Origin: Cryptomeria japonica | Lineage: Eukaryota; Streptophyta; Pinopsida; Cupressales; Cupressaceae | Assembly: GCF_030272615.1 (NCBI RefSeq) | Contig: NC_081411.1 | Coordinates: forward strand, 41,345,140 to 41,409,139 | Reading direction: 5' to 3' | DNA length: 64,000 bases | Shown here: piece after piece, positions 11,090 through 20,747 of the stretch | Layout: every line of letters starts with the position of its first letter | Numbering within the stretch: the stretch's first letter is position 1 | Notes under the pieces: model-generated | The model's database searches: none | Seen by the model: only the letters and a program-made list of their open reading frames with translations | What the model was told of the DNA's origin: nothing | Translations under genes and position numbers: made by a program

Positions 11090-11579
11090 CAGGATTTGAA
11101 AAAAGTTTAACAGTCAAGCAAACAAAGAAATCAGTTTCGGCACACTTGAGCTTCCTAGGTTATCTCTTCAGGTTCATCTAGCATTCAGCCTGTTCTAAGG
11201 TCTTACACAGTCCATCATTGCTTCATACCTCATTTTACAGTCATACTTGTCTAAACTTGAGTCAAAAGTCACTTGCTTGTCCTCACTATACTTTGTCAAC
11301 ACACTACATACTACAACACTTTGCTAAGTGATCCCTCATCAAGGTTTCTTACCTTTGGGTCTCATTTGGTCTTACTTAGAGTCAAGGTCAGCTTACCTCA
11401 TCAAGAGAAACTATCCTCTCTTTGGAAGTCACACCTACTCTACAACATACATACTTGGTCTTACACTTTGGACATTGCAAGTAAACTTCAGATTCATTTA
11501 CACTCCATACAACTCTTGGTCTTACATACCCTTGTCATTTTCGTCTAAGTCTCTCACATATTGGTCTAACACCTAGTTC

Positions 11580-14500
11580 ATGGTTGAAACCCGTCTTCAA
11601 AAATCTAGGAGAAAAGCTAAAGAAGCTCAAGGACCCGTAAACATGAGTTCTTATGAGTATGACAATGATGTCTTCTACAATCCTGAGCACACTACATTAC
11701 CAGACATGAATGTTTATAGACACAATCCAAATATGGAAAGCGCAAACGCTATACACAACGCTACACACAATGATAATGTGGACAATTCTTCAATACTATC
11801 AGCAGACATACAAGAATCTATAATGGATCCTCAATTCAATAGATTGGTTGAAGAGATAATGAGGAGGGATCGTCAATACTTTCTAAACATGATGGCACAA
11901 AGTGGAGCTAAGATACCACATGATTTTGACTTATCTCAACTTATGGAAAGTAGACCTTCACAACAAACTCAACCAAATAGTGGAGGACCAAATAATATGA
12001 TGCCGGAGTCACCATCAGTTTTGCTTCAGAAACCAGCAATCTCACATACACAAGCTCAAATGCACGATACTTACACTCAAAGACCATCATGGAGGCCTTA
12101 TGTTCAAACACATGCTCAAGATATAGGTCAACCAAGACAAATGGATACTCAAGGACTTCCTCAAAATTTTGACACAAGAAGACCTCATGCCAAAATTGGG
12201 GGCAACACAATGGAAAATGAAAGGCCCATTGAATATGGTTTATACACACAAAACAGATATGGGGTTCCTCAACAAGAAATTATGCCAAGTGCTCCATACA
12301 TGTCGCAACAATATAGACCTCCATATGGACATGTCTACGATCAGTATCATCCATACATGCAACAAGCTCCTCCTCAAATGGGTGTTTCAAACATGGGATA
12401 TGCTACAAGAAATCCATCTCCTCCCAAAAATAATTTGGAGCAACAAATTAGAGATCTACAAAAGAAAGTGGAAGACATGGGCACATCAAAACCCACATAT
12501 ACTATGAGAGATATATGCCCTTATCCCTTTGATAAGAGCATTCCCATGCCTCCGTTTCCTCCGCACTTTGCAACACCGAAATTTGACAAATATAGAGGGA
12601 GAGGAGATCCCAAGGCACACATAAGACAATTCTTCACAGCTTGCATTGAGGTAGCGGCAGAAGAAACATACTTAATGAGGTTGTTCCCACAGAGCTTAGG
12701 AGATCAAGCGATGGAATGGTTTTCTCAATTACCTCCTGGTATTAAGTCATGGGGTGACTTGGCAGAGGCATTCATTCAACATTTCTCTTACAACATTGAA
12801 ACAGATGTCTCAGTTACTACCTTGTGCAATACGAAACAAAAAGAAGGAGAATCTTTTGCGTCATTTTTGCAAAGATGGAGGAACTTAGCTAGCAGATGCT
12901 CTTGTGAAATCCCGCAAAAACAAATGGTGGAAATGTTCACACAAAATGTTAACAAGGCTATTGGTTATGATCTCAGAAAAGCTTGTTTGTCTACATTCAA
13001 GGATGTCATTGAAAAGGGCCTAGCAACAGAAAGAGTCTTAATTGAACAAGGAGTTATCAAACTATTCAAAGAAAACAAAGAAGACTTTAAGGGAAAAGAC
13101 AAACCAAAGTTTTGGAACAAGAACAAGAACACAGTTAATGATGGTGTTGTGGATGCTAACACAGTGAGACCAAAGTTCATCTTTTCTGGATCAAATTCTA
13201 CCAACAATCAAGTGAACAATCAAACAGCTTCCAAACCACGAAGGAAGTACACTCCATTGGGAGAACCACTTGAATCAGTGTTCAAAAAGCTTGTAGCAAA
13301 CAAAGTGATCACGGTCCCAGATTTTCCTCCATATGAACCAAAGGTAAAACCGAATTGGTGGAATGATGATGAATATTGTGAATTTCATAAGAGCAAGGGT
13401 CACAAGACAAGTAATTGCCATCGATTGAAAAACATTGTACAAGATCTCATTGACAGAGGAGATATTGAGATTGAGGGACATTCATCTAACCAAGAGCATG
13501 AGGTGTTTAAGGAACCATTCCCAAAACATGACAAGGGAAAAGGCAAAGTCACAGATGATCAAGCCAATTACACCAGAACATCTTACAATTATGATTCCAC
13601 TATTAACCACATCTCAATGGACAATCATATTTCTACCATTACTATCAAAAATAAAAATCCTGAGAATCCTCCTCAGCGACCTAAAATTGTCCTAAAAGGT
13701 GTGGGATCTTCATCCGAAGCTACCTCTGAATGTCATGTTACAACTCGTCGAGGTAAGATCACATTGCCAGGAACCTCTTCTAAGAATACCAATCTTCCGT
13801 CAACTAAGCCTGAGTACGATCTTGTAGAGCAATTAGGGAAAACACCCGCACTCATCTCTATTCTTGAGCTCTTACGTATATCTCCTGCACATAAAGCTGT
13901 CCTTGACAAAACCTTGAGAGATACTGCTGTCCCTACGGATCTAAACGTGGATCAGTTTCAAGCCATGGTGGGATACCTATCCGTTCCACACTCCCTCACA
14001 TTTACAGAAGCCGATGACGCCTCCATAAGTCAGCCTCACAATGCACCTCTACATATTGAAGCTTTCATACATAAACACCGAATAAAACGAGTCCTGATAG
14101 ATGGAGGAGCAGGTCTTAATATTTGTACATTGAGCACCATCAGACAATTGGGATATTCTGACAAAGCTGTGAATGCTACAAACCAAATCACTATTAAGGC
14201 TTATGATGATGAAGAGCGCTCGTCCAAGGGCACGGTCATCTTACCACTCAGAATAGGGCCAGTAACAAAGGACGTGATTTGTCAAGTCCTGGACCTAGAC
14301 CTCACGTATAACATATTGCTAGGACGTCCATGGATTCATGAAATGAGAGCGGTCCCATCAACATACCATCAGTGCATAAAATTTCCTCATAATGGAGTCG
14401 AGGTAACGGTCAATGGTGATCCAAATCCATTCATATATTGCAATAACTTGAGATCACATACTGAGATTATCATTCCCAGCAATCGTGAGGCTACTCCTTC

Positions 14501-17500
14501 TTCAGCATATATTGATCCTGAGTCATTAAAGCCCTCGACATCCAAACAGGGTGAACTTAGAGCCAAGTTTCAAGACAAAGGCATGGGAGAATACACTCTG
14601 AATCAAACAATGTTCTTACGACAAGTCATGAACTCCCCCAAGGAATATGGGCGACCACATCCAAATAAGCAAATCTCCATCATGCTCCTCAAATGGGATC
14701 CTACCGTCTTTCAAAAATGGGGCGAACTAGAGGAAGAAAGTTTATATAAAATGCTATATAAGGACGCTGGAGATGATACACATGATCAAATTATAATACC
14801 CTGTGAAAACTATGGTAAAGGTTTCAAAATTCTGCAGAGATTCGGGTATGATGGAAAAAGTCCTCTCGGACTACGCAAAGAAGGTGTCATGGAGCCTCTA
14901 CAACCTGAGCTAACTACAAGAAGGGAACGCTCTAAGGGGCTTGGTTTTCTAAACCCCAAGATTCAACACAAGAGAACAAAACAGATATGGCAAGTCAAAG
15001 TGGCTGAAGTTCAACAAGAGGATAATTATTCCACGGACTCCAATGAGTGGGAATGGGGTTCAGACAAATCCTCCAGCGATTATGAACTTAATGAGACATT
15101 TAGAGAGCCAGATGAACCTACAAAGGAGGAGGAGTTTTACAAGAAATTCAGAGTTGGTCAAGAACCGACCCATAAGGATCCCGCACAAGCTTCGTTTCAG
15201 GGCCCTAGGTCAGGATCACATAGGATGAGGACACCTGTCCCTGAGGGTGCTACTAGTGATGATAATTTGGACTCACTCACGATCGACACTGATGAGGAGA
15301 GTGCCATTGACGACCTCGATGACTACCTTGACATACCTGAATATAACCACATCTTCACCATTAGCCTTGCGGATTCTAAAAACACTAAAGACCTTCCCCT
15401 CGTTCACCCCCAACTCATTGACTGGGATCAGGATGGACCACCACAGATCGATACATTTCAAAATGACGAAGCTATTGTTGATTATCTTGGCATTCGCGAT
15501 GATCTTCCTCTTGGAGACCATAAAGCAGGATACGCCATAGAGCTAAATAACATGGCATACTTTGGTGAGGGTGTCGGGCCTTCTAGTCGCAAAAATGTGA
15601 AAATAAAGACAAAACAAGGGTCTTATGGCGAAAACCACACTGTGGCGCTCTCTGACTCTAAAAAAGTAAAAAGAAAGGACGTATCTGAGGGTGAAAACCT
15701 CTCTGAGGCGCCCGAAGATGGAAGGCTTGACATTCTCCCAGCATCATACGAGGAAAAATCATCCATGTTGGTAGAGGAGACTATAAAGACAAACATTGGT
15801 ACAGCCGAGGTTCCACACAACATATTTTTGGCTCAATCATTGACAGAGGCCGAGAAAGCAAGGTTCATAAGCTTCTTTACGGCACGACAAGTCAACTTCG
15901 CCTGGTCTTATGCTGATATGCCTGGACTAGACCCCGACTTAGTAATGCATCATTTAACAGTCAAACCGGGGGCAAAACCAGTAAAACAGAAATTGAGAAA
16001 AATGCATCCACAGGTGGCATTATTAGTCAAGGCAGAGCTGGAGAAATTACTAGATGTCGGATTCATACGCCCAATTGATTATCCTGAATGGATTTCCAAC
16101 TTAGTGCCTGTTAGCAAACCAGATCGCAGCATCCGAATATGTACAGATTTCAGGGATATCAACAAGGCTTGTCCGAAGGATGATTTCCCATTACCAAACA
16201 TTGATTTAATTGTTGATCTCACAGCAGGCCATGAGATGTTATCTTTAATGGACGGATTCTCTGGATATAATCAGATCAGGATTGCACCTGAAGATCAACA
16301 TAAAACATCATTCACTTGTCCATGGGGAACCTTCTGCTGGAATGTCATGCCCTTTGGGCTGAAAAATGCAGGTGCCACGTATCAACGAGCCATGACTACT
16401 ATCTTCCATGATCTCATGCATGTAAAGGTGGAAGATTATGTCGATGACCTTTTGGTTAAATCAATAGACAGAAATACACACTTGGACATACTTTCAGTTG
16501 CTTTTGATAGGCTGGAAAAATACAAGGTAAGATTAAATCCAAAGAAATGTGTCTTTGGAGTAACCTCCGGGAAGCTCCTAGGATTCATTGTGTCTAAAAG
16601 AGGAATAGAAGCGGATCCAGCAAAAGTCAAGGCTATCTTGGACATGCCGCCACCCAAGAATATCAGTCAACTTCGGTCTTTACAAGGGAGACTCCAGTCC
16701 ATACGAAGATTCATAGCACAACTTGCAGATAAGTGTAATCCTTTCCAGCACCTGCTACACAAAAACATTAAGTTCAAATGGGACGAGAACTGTCAACAGG
16801 CTTTTCAGGCACTTAAAGACTATCTTTTGAACCCGCCAGTTTTGATGCCACCAATTCCGAATCAACCATTGCTACTTTACATATCAGCTACTCCAACAGC
16901 ACTGGGGGCATTACTAGCACAGCAAATACCTGACGGCAAGGAAAAAGCAGTCTACTATATCAGTCGCACATTGGTGGGATATGAGCTCAACTACACACCA
17001 ATTGAGCGTGCATGTCTCGCTGTGGTCTTCGCTTCACAAAAATTACGACATTATATGCTCACTCACAAGACCAAGTTGATTGCCAGAATTGATCCACTAA
17101 AATATCTGCTCAACAAAGCTACACTTACTGGGCGACTGGCCAAGTGGGTAATGATTTTGAGTGAATTCGACATAGAATACGTGGACAGAAAAGCAATCAA
17201 AGGACAAGCCATTGCAGATCAACTGGCAGATGCTCCCATGATAGATGATGTTCCTCTACAGTCAGAATTTCCAGATGAGTCCATTCTAACAATATCACCT
17301 GCAAAGCCATGGCAACTATACTTTGATGGCTCATACACACAGCACGGGGCAGGAGCGGGTATACTCTTTATAACTCCCCAAGGCGATTCTATACCAAAGT
17401 CATACCGCTTATCATTTCCTTGCACCAACAATATAGCGGAATACGAGGCATTAACAACAGGGTTAAGAATTGCAGTTCAGTGGAAGATCCAGGAACTTCG

Positions 17501-19058
17501 TGTTTTTGGCGATTCTCAACTTGTCATCCGTCAAGCAACTGATAATTATCAAACAAAAGATGAAAAGCTAATGCCTTACAAACAACTGGTAGATGATCTG
17601 AAACAACACTTTGTAAAGATAGAGTTTGAGCAGATACCAAGAGAACAGAATCGCGCTGCTGATGCCATGGCTACAATTGCTTCACTCATTGACCTACCAC
17701 AAAATGAGACCTATTATGAGTTCCTGGTTGACAACCTGCTGATTCCGTCATATGAGATCACTCTCACGGAAATGATATGTGTTGTTGGTCCTGAATCCCA
17801 GTTATATGGTTCCATATTCACATACCTTCGCGACAACATTTTACCTCCCGATTTATCGAACAACCAACGCCGCACTTTCATCCGCCAATCCTCCCGATAC
17901 GTTATCCTAGCTGATATCCTATACCGACGAGGTCTAGATGGCACCCTCCTTAGATGTTTAGAGAGTGACGAAGCTCAGATTGCGTTACGAGAAGTGCACG
18001 AAGGGATATGTGGTCCGCATACTAGTGGTCCTACCTTGGCCAAGAAACTCATCAGGACTGGATACTACTGGCCTACTATGGAAAAAGATGCATATCAGTT
18101 TGTCAAGAGGTGCAAGCAGTGTCAAATTCATGGAGACCTCATACACGCACCAGCACAAGAACTACAGCCACTTGCATCTCCTTGGCCCTTTTGTCAGTGG
18201 GGACTCGATCTCATAGGCAAGATTCACCCTCCTTCTTCCAACGGACATAAATTCATTATCACAGCCACAGAGTATTTCACAAAGTGGATTGAAGCCGTGC
18301 CTCTCACACAAGTTACTGGGAAACAAATCGCTACTTTCATCCTGAATTACATCATTTGCCGATACGGGATTCCTACTTCCATTATTACCGACAACGGGCG
18401 TCCTTTCAAGAATCAGGATGTTCATGAACTCTGTGAGCGATTCCATATTTCTCATCGTTTCTCCACACCATATTACCCCCAAGGTAATGGCCAAGCTGAG
18501 GCGTCTAACAAAACAATCCTCAAAATACTTAAAAAGACAGTCGACGACGCTGGCCGTAACTGGCATGTCCAACTCAATCCCGCACTTTGGGCATATCGTA
18601 CCAGTGTCCGCACACCTACAGGAGCTACACCTTACTCACTTGTCTATGGTGCTGAAGCCATCTTGCCTATTGAGGTCGAGTTACCTTCTTTACGGGTCTC
18701 CTTGAGAAACATAATCAACGATGAAGACTACAGGGTCTCTCGCTTACAAGAACTAGAACTGTTGGAGGAACGACGACACACTGCTTTTAATCATCTCAAG
18801 GCTTACCAACAACGAATGAGTCGCAGTTACAATCACAAGGTCAAGCCTCGCACATTTGAGGTAGGTGACTTAGTCCTCAGAGAGAACCCCAAGAATCAGC
18901 AAGATAGAGAAAAGAAGGGCAAATTTGAACCCAACTGGCTTGGTCCTTACATCATCACAGCAGCATATGGATCTGGGGCATATCAGCTCTCAACTACAGA
19001 AGGTGAATCTTTGGAGGACCCTATCAACAGCATGCACCTTCGCAGGTTCTACACATAA
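11580..19058 (+). CDS. gag-pol: Gag-Pol polyprotein, Tat-type Ty3/gypsy, intact
   Basis: 2,492 residues without a stop. Gag core is at ~322-485 and a Cys-His knuckle-like CEFHKSKGHKTSNC at ~600. The aspartic protease has DGG (~841) in place of the usual DSG/DTG. A Gly-rich G-patch-like segment (~1080-1122) and a long acidic linker follow. Reverse transcriptase occupies ~1461-1690 with YVDD at 1620-1623. The first RNase H (~1740-1880) reads YISATPTALG where a catalytic Asp is expected, so it looks degenerate. A second, archaeal-type RNase H (~1911-2035) keeps FDGS (D1916), AEYEA, GDSQ and AADA. Integrase has a zinc domain (~2140-2182) and D2210, D2271, E2307 with D-D(35)-E spacing. Gag and pol share one frame, as is usual for this lineage. 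The ATG at 11580 is the first in frame after the leader. All domains appear functional. Confidence 0.95.
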   Translation: MVETRLQKSRRKAKEAQGPVNMSSYEYDNDVFYNPEHTTLPDMNVYRHNPNMESANAIHNATHNDNVDNSSILSADIQESIMDPQFNRLVEEIMRRDRQYFLNMMAQSGAKIPHDFDLSQLMESRPSQQTQPNSGGPNNMMPESPSVLLQKPAISHTQAQMHDTYTQRPSWRPYVQTHAQDIGQPRQMDTQGLPQNFDTRRPHAKIGGNTMENERPIEYGLYTQNRYGVPQQEIMPSAPYMSQQYRPPYGHVYDQYHPYMQQAPPQMGVSNMGYATRNPSPPKNNLEQQIRDLQKKVEDMGTSKPTYTMRDICPYPFDKSIPMPPFPPHFATPKFDKYRGRGDPKAHIRQFFTACIEVAAEETYLMRLFPQSLGDQAMEWFSQLPPGIKSWGDLAEAFIQHFSYNIETDVSVTTLCNTKQKEGESFASFLQRWRNLASRCSCEIPQKQMVEMFTQNVNKAIGYDLRKACLSTFKDVIEKGLATERVLIEQGVIKLFKENKEDFKGKDKPKFWNKNKNTVNDGVVDANTVRPKFIFSGSNSTNNQVNNQTASKPRRKYTPLGEPLESVFKKLVANKVITVPDFPPYEPKVKPNWWNDDEYCEFHKSKGHKTSNCHRLKNIVQDLIDRGDIEIEGHSSNQEHEVFKEPFPKHDKGKGKVTDDQANYTRTSYNYDSTINHISMDNHISTITIKNKNPENPPQRPKIVLKGVGSSSEATSECHVTTRRGKITLPGTSSKNTNLPSTKPEYDLVEQLGKTPALISILELLRISPAHKAVLDKTLRDTAVPTDLNVDQFQAMVGYLSVPHSLTFTEADDASISQPHNAPLHIEAFIHKHRIKRVLIDGGAGLNICTLSTIRQLGYSDKAVNATNQITIKAYDDEERSSKGTVILPLRIGPVTKDVICQVLDLDLTYNILLGRPWIHEMRAVPSTYHQCIKFPHNGVEVTVNGDPNPFIYCNNLRSHTEIIIPSNREATPSSAYIDPESLKPSTSKQGELRAKFQDKGMGEYTLNQTMFLRQVMNSPKEYGRPHPNKQISIMLLKWDPTVFQKWGELEEESLYKMLYKDAGDDTHDQIIIPCENYGKGFKILQRFGYDGKSPLGLRKEGVMEPLQPELTTRRERSKGLGFLNPKIQHKRTKQIWQVKVAEVQQEDNYSTDSNEWEWGSDKSSSDYELNETFREPDEPTKEEEFYKKFRVGQEPTHKDPAQASFQGPRSGSHRMRTPVPEGATSDDNLDSLTIDTDEESAIDDLDDYLDIPEYNHIFTISLADSKNTKDLPLVHPQLIDWDQDGPPQIDTFQNDEAIVDYLGIRDDLPLGDHKAGYAIELNNMAYFGEGVGPSSRKNVKIKTKQGSYGENHTVALSDSKKVKRKDVSEGENLSEAPEDGRLDILPASYEEKSSMLVEETIKTNIGTAEVPHNIFLAQSLTEAEKARFISFFTARQVNFAWSYADMPGLDPDLVMHHLTVKPGAKPVKQKLRKMHPQVALLVKAELEKLLDVGFIRPIDYPEWISNLVPVSKPDRSIRICTDFRDINKACPKDDFPLPNIDLIVDLTAGHEMLSLMDGFSGYNQIRIAPEDQHKTSFTCPWGTFCWNVMPFGLKNAGATYQRAMTTIFHDLMHVKVEDYVDDLLVKSIDRNTHLDILSVAFDRLEKYKVRLNPKKCVFGVTSGKLLGFIVSKRGIEADPAKVKAILDMPPPKNISQLRSLQGRLQSIRRFIAQLADKCNPFQHLLHKNIKFKWDENCQQAFQALKDYLLNPPVLMPPIPNQPLLLYISATPTALGALLAQQIPDGKEKAVYYISRTLVGYELNYTPIERACLAVVFASQKLRHYMLTHKTKLIARIDPLKYLLNKATLTGRLAKWVMILSEFDIEYVDRKAIKGQAIADQLADAPMIDDVPLQSEFPDESILTISPAKPWQLYFDGSYTQHGAGAGILFITPQGDSIPKSYRLSFPCTNNIAEYEALTTGLRIAVQWKIQELRVFGDSQLVIRQATDNYQTKDEKLMPYKQLVDDLKQHFVKIEFEQIPREQNRAADAMATIASLIDLPQNETYYEFLVDNLLIPSYEITLTEMICVVGPESQLYGSIFTYLRDNILPPDLSNNQRRTFIRQSSRYVILADILYRRGLDGTLLRCLESDEAQIALREVHEGICGPHTSGPTLAKKLIRTGYYWPTMEKDAYQFVKRCKQCQIHGDLIHAPAQELQPLASPWPFCQWGLDLIGKIHPPSSNGHKFIITATEYFTKWIEAVPLTQVTGKQIATFILNYIICRYGIPTSIITDNGRPFKNQDVHELCERFHISHRFSTPYYPQGNGQAEASNKTILKILKKTVDDAGRNWHVQLNPALWAYRTSVRTPTGATPYSLVYGAEAILPIEVELPSLRVSLRNIINDEDYRVSRLQELELLEERRHTAFNHLKAYQQRMSRSYNHKVKPRTFEVGDLVLRENPKNQQDREKKGKFEPNWLGPYIITAAYGSGAYQLSTTEGESLEDPINSMHLRRFYT
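15627..15713 (+). promoter_or_regulatory. Two GGYGAAAA-hairpin motifs inside pol linker
   Basis: Copy 1 (15627-15650): GGCGAAAA, stem CCAC/GTGG, loop ACT, then CGCT. Copy 2 (15690-15712): GGTGAAAA, stem CCTC/GAGG, loop TCT, then CGCC. They are separated by an A-rich spacer containing AAAAAAGTAAAAAGAAA. Both lie in the acidic protease-RT linker and are read in the same frame as GEN....A peptides. The same module, with different stem bases, recurs in the 3' UTR at 19152-19298. Confidence 0.6.
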
Positions 19059-20747
19059 GCTCTTTTTGAGTATCCTAATGCAAAAATACAAAAAAATTCA
19101 AAAAAATTCAAAAATACAAAAAAAATTATAAAAACAAAAAAACCGTTACTTGGTGAAAACCTGGCAAACAGGCGCCTTGTGACAACAAAAAAATTGCAAA
19201 ATCCAAAAAAGTAAAGAGAAATAATTTCGTCCAATGGTGAAAACCACTTCGGTGGCGCCCTGGGCAAGTACCATGGTGAAAACTGGGTCACCAGCGCCAT
19301 GCGTAGGGACTTTGCTCCTCCCTCCTTCAGGATTCCCTTTCATTCTTTCACTTCGCACACAATCACGACCAATTCACTCACAATAAACTTACCCATGCCC
19401 ATCATGGCTTGTTATTGATCTACCCGAGATTGGTTAGCCATTCATAATAAATCAGATCCTATCTGTGACTACAGCCAATTCCTGCGTCTAGTAATGGGTG
19501 TGGAACTGAGAACATCACATGTTTCGAGGAGTACAGTTTCTTTCAGCTTTCTTCAGTCTATCCGCGCACAATTCGCAATAAAGCAACATTTTGCATCGCA
19601 GATCCGCAATAAAGTTCCATCTTCTCCACAATAAGGTATCAGTTTCATGGATTCAGTCAGTTTCCAAGGAGACACAGCAGCAACAATGGGCTTCAACAAA
19701 ATCAAATCTTTTAACAGACTCAGACAACATATGGTTCAGTGCTATCTATCCTTTTTGTGAAAGTGAACATTGTGACCACAATCAAAATTTGACTTAAACA
19801 AGTGACAAGAGACACAAACTTGAAGACTACAGTGGATGTGGGTGTCGAGTCTTGGTTTTCTTTTGGTTTTATCTTTTTGGTGACATGTCTTTTAGCTTTT
19901 CCGGGATGTCTTTGACTAGAGATTCTATCTCCAGGATGTCTTTGACTAGAAAGGCGAGGATGGGGTATCGTCACTTATTTGCATTTGCTGTCTGTGGATT
20001 GTCTTTTAGTAATACTATGACTTGTCCAAGGATATGAGGACACTGTGAGTCTAGTGTGAACTGGGGCATTCCTTGTTTGTGACTGTCTTATCTCCATGCA
20101 AACAGGTACAATGACTTTCTGGGCCGAACATATGCCTCGATTGTCATAACCTATTCTGCCATAATAAAGCTCAATGATGATAACGCACAAGAAGCTCTTT
20201 CACGTTCATATCTTCTGTCTTCCATCCCCCTTTCTTGATTGACTTCCATTGTCCTTCTCGAGTCCGCGTAGCCCGCTATCACATGACTGAGTATAATGAC
20301 ACACCAAAAACATGTGCATTTCATATAGTTGCACCTGCATCACCACATATAAGCATTTCATACATATAGATATTATAATGGCATCACATCCTGCATACAA
20401 CACATGTTAGCACATCTCACATTTTCATTATATAAATAATCATTTGCATCACATACATTTTCATTTGCATCATGCATCACATATACAACATAAAAGAACA
20501 AAAATATATGGCCTTGCATCATATAAGCATCCATATCATAAAACATGCATCACATAAGAACATCTCATCACACAAGGTACACATGCATATAGCTGCCGCA
20601 AAAGATGAATCATCTCATATATATAATCAATCAAATGTGTCATAATACAATGATGTCAAAAGAATCATATGGCTACAAAAGAATCACCCGCAGGTGTCTA
20701 CAATACAACAATGATACATCTACTGATACAATGGGAGCCCACTATAG
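19059..20747 (+). other. 3' non-coding region between gag-pol and the antisense gene
   Basis: Starts with an A-rich tract (19075-19145), then three hairpin motifs (19152-19298). A duplicated GGATGTCTTTGACTAGA lies at about 19903 and 19937. From ~20300 to 20640 there is low-complexity sequence rich in CATCACATA/GCAT words. No convincing ORF on either strand. Because the two genes converge, it must hold the 3' ends of both the gag-pol region and the antisense transcript. Confidence 0.6.
19152..19298 (+). promoter_or_regulatory. Three GGTGAAAA-hairpin motifs in the 3' UTR
   Basis: 19152-19176: stem CCTG/CAGG, loop GCAAA. 19236-19259: stem CCAC/GTGG, loop TTCG (a UUCG-type tetraloop). 19275-19298: stem CTGG/CCAG, loop GTCA. 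Each is preceded by GGTGAAAA and followed by CGCC. The first and second are separated by a spacer with AAAAAAGTAAAGAGAAA, as in the coding copies at 15627-15713. Confidence 0.65.

Larger units (their letters stand above)
9228..11579 (+). other. Long untranslated leader of the young Tat element
   Basis: A 2.35-kb leader without a long ORF. It contains two arrays of GCGTCTGTG (9338-9595 and 10812-11089). Between them is a GC-richer, structure-prone stretch (about 10010-10560) with GAACGACCCAAGTGGTAG, whose counterpart (GAACGACCTCACGTGGTA) is found at about 60641 in the older Tat leader. That conservation suggests a cis-acting role, for example packaging or translation start. Several upstream ATGs precede the gag start, so ordinary scanning to 11580 would be impeded unless the leader is spliced or has an internal entry site. 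Confidence 0.6.
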
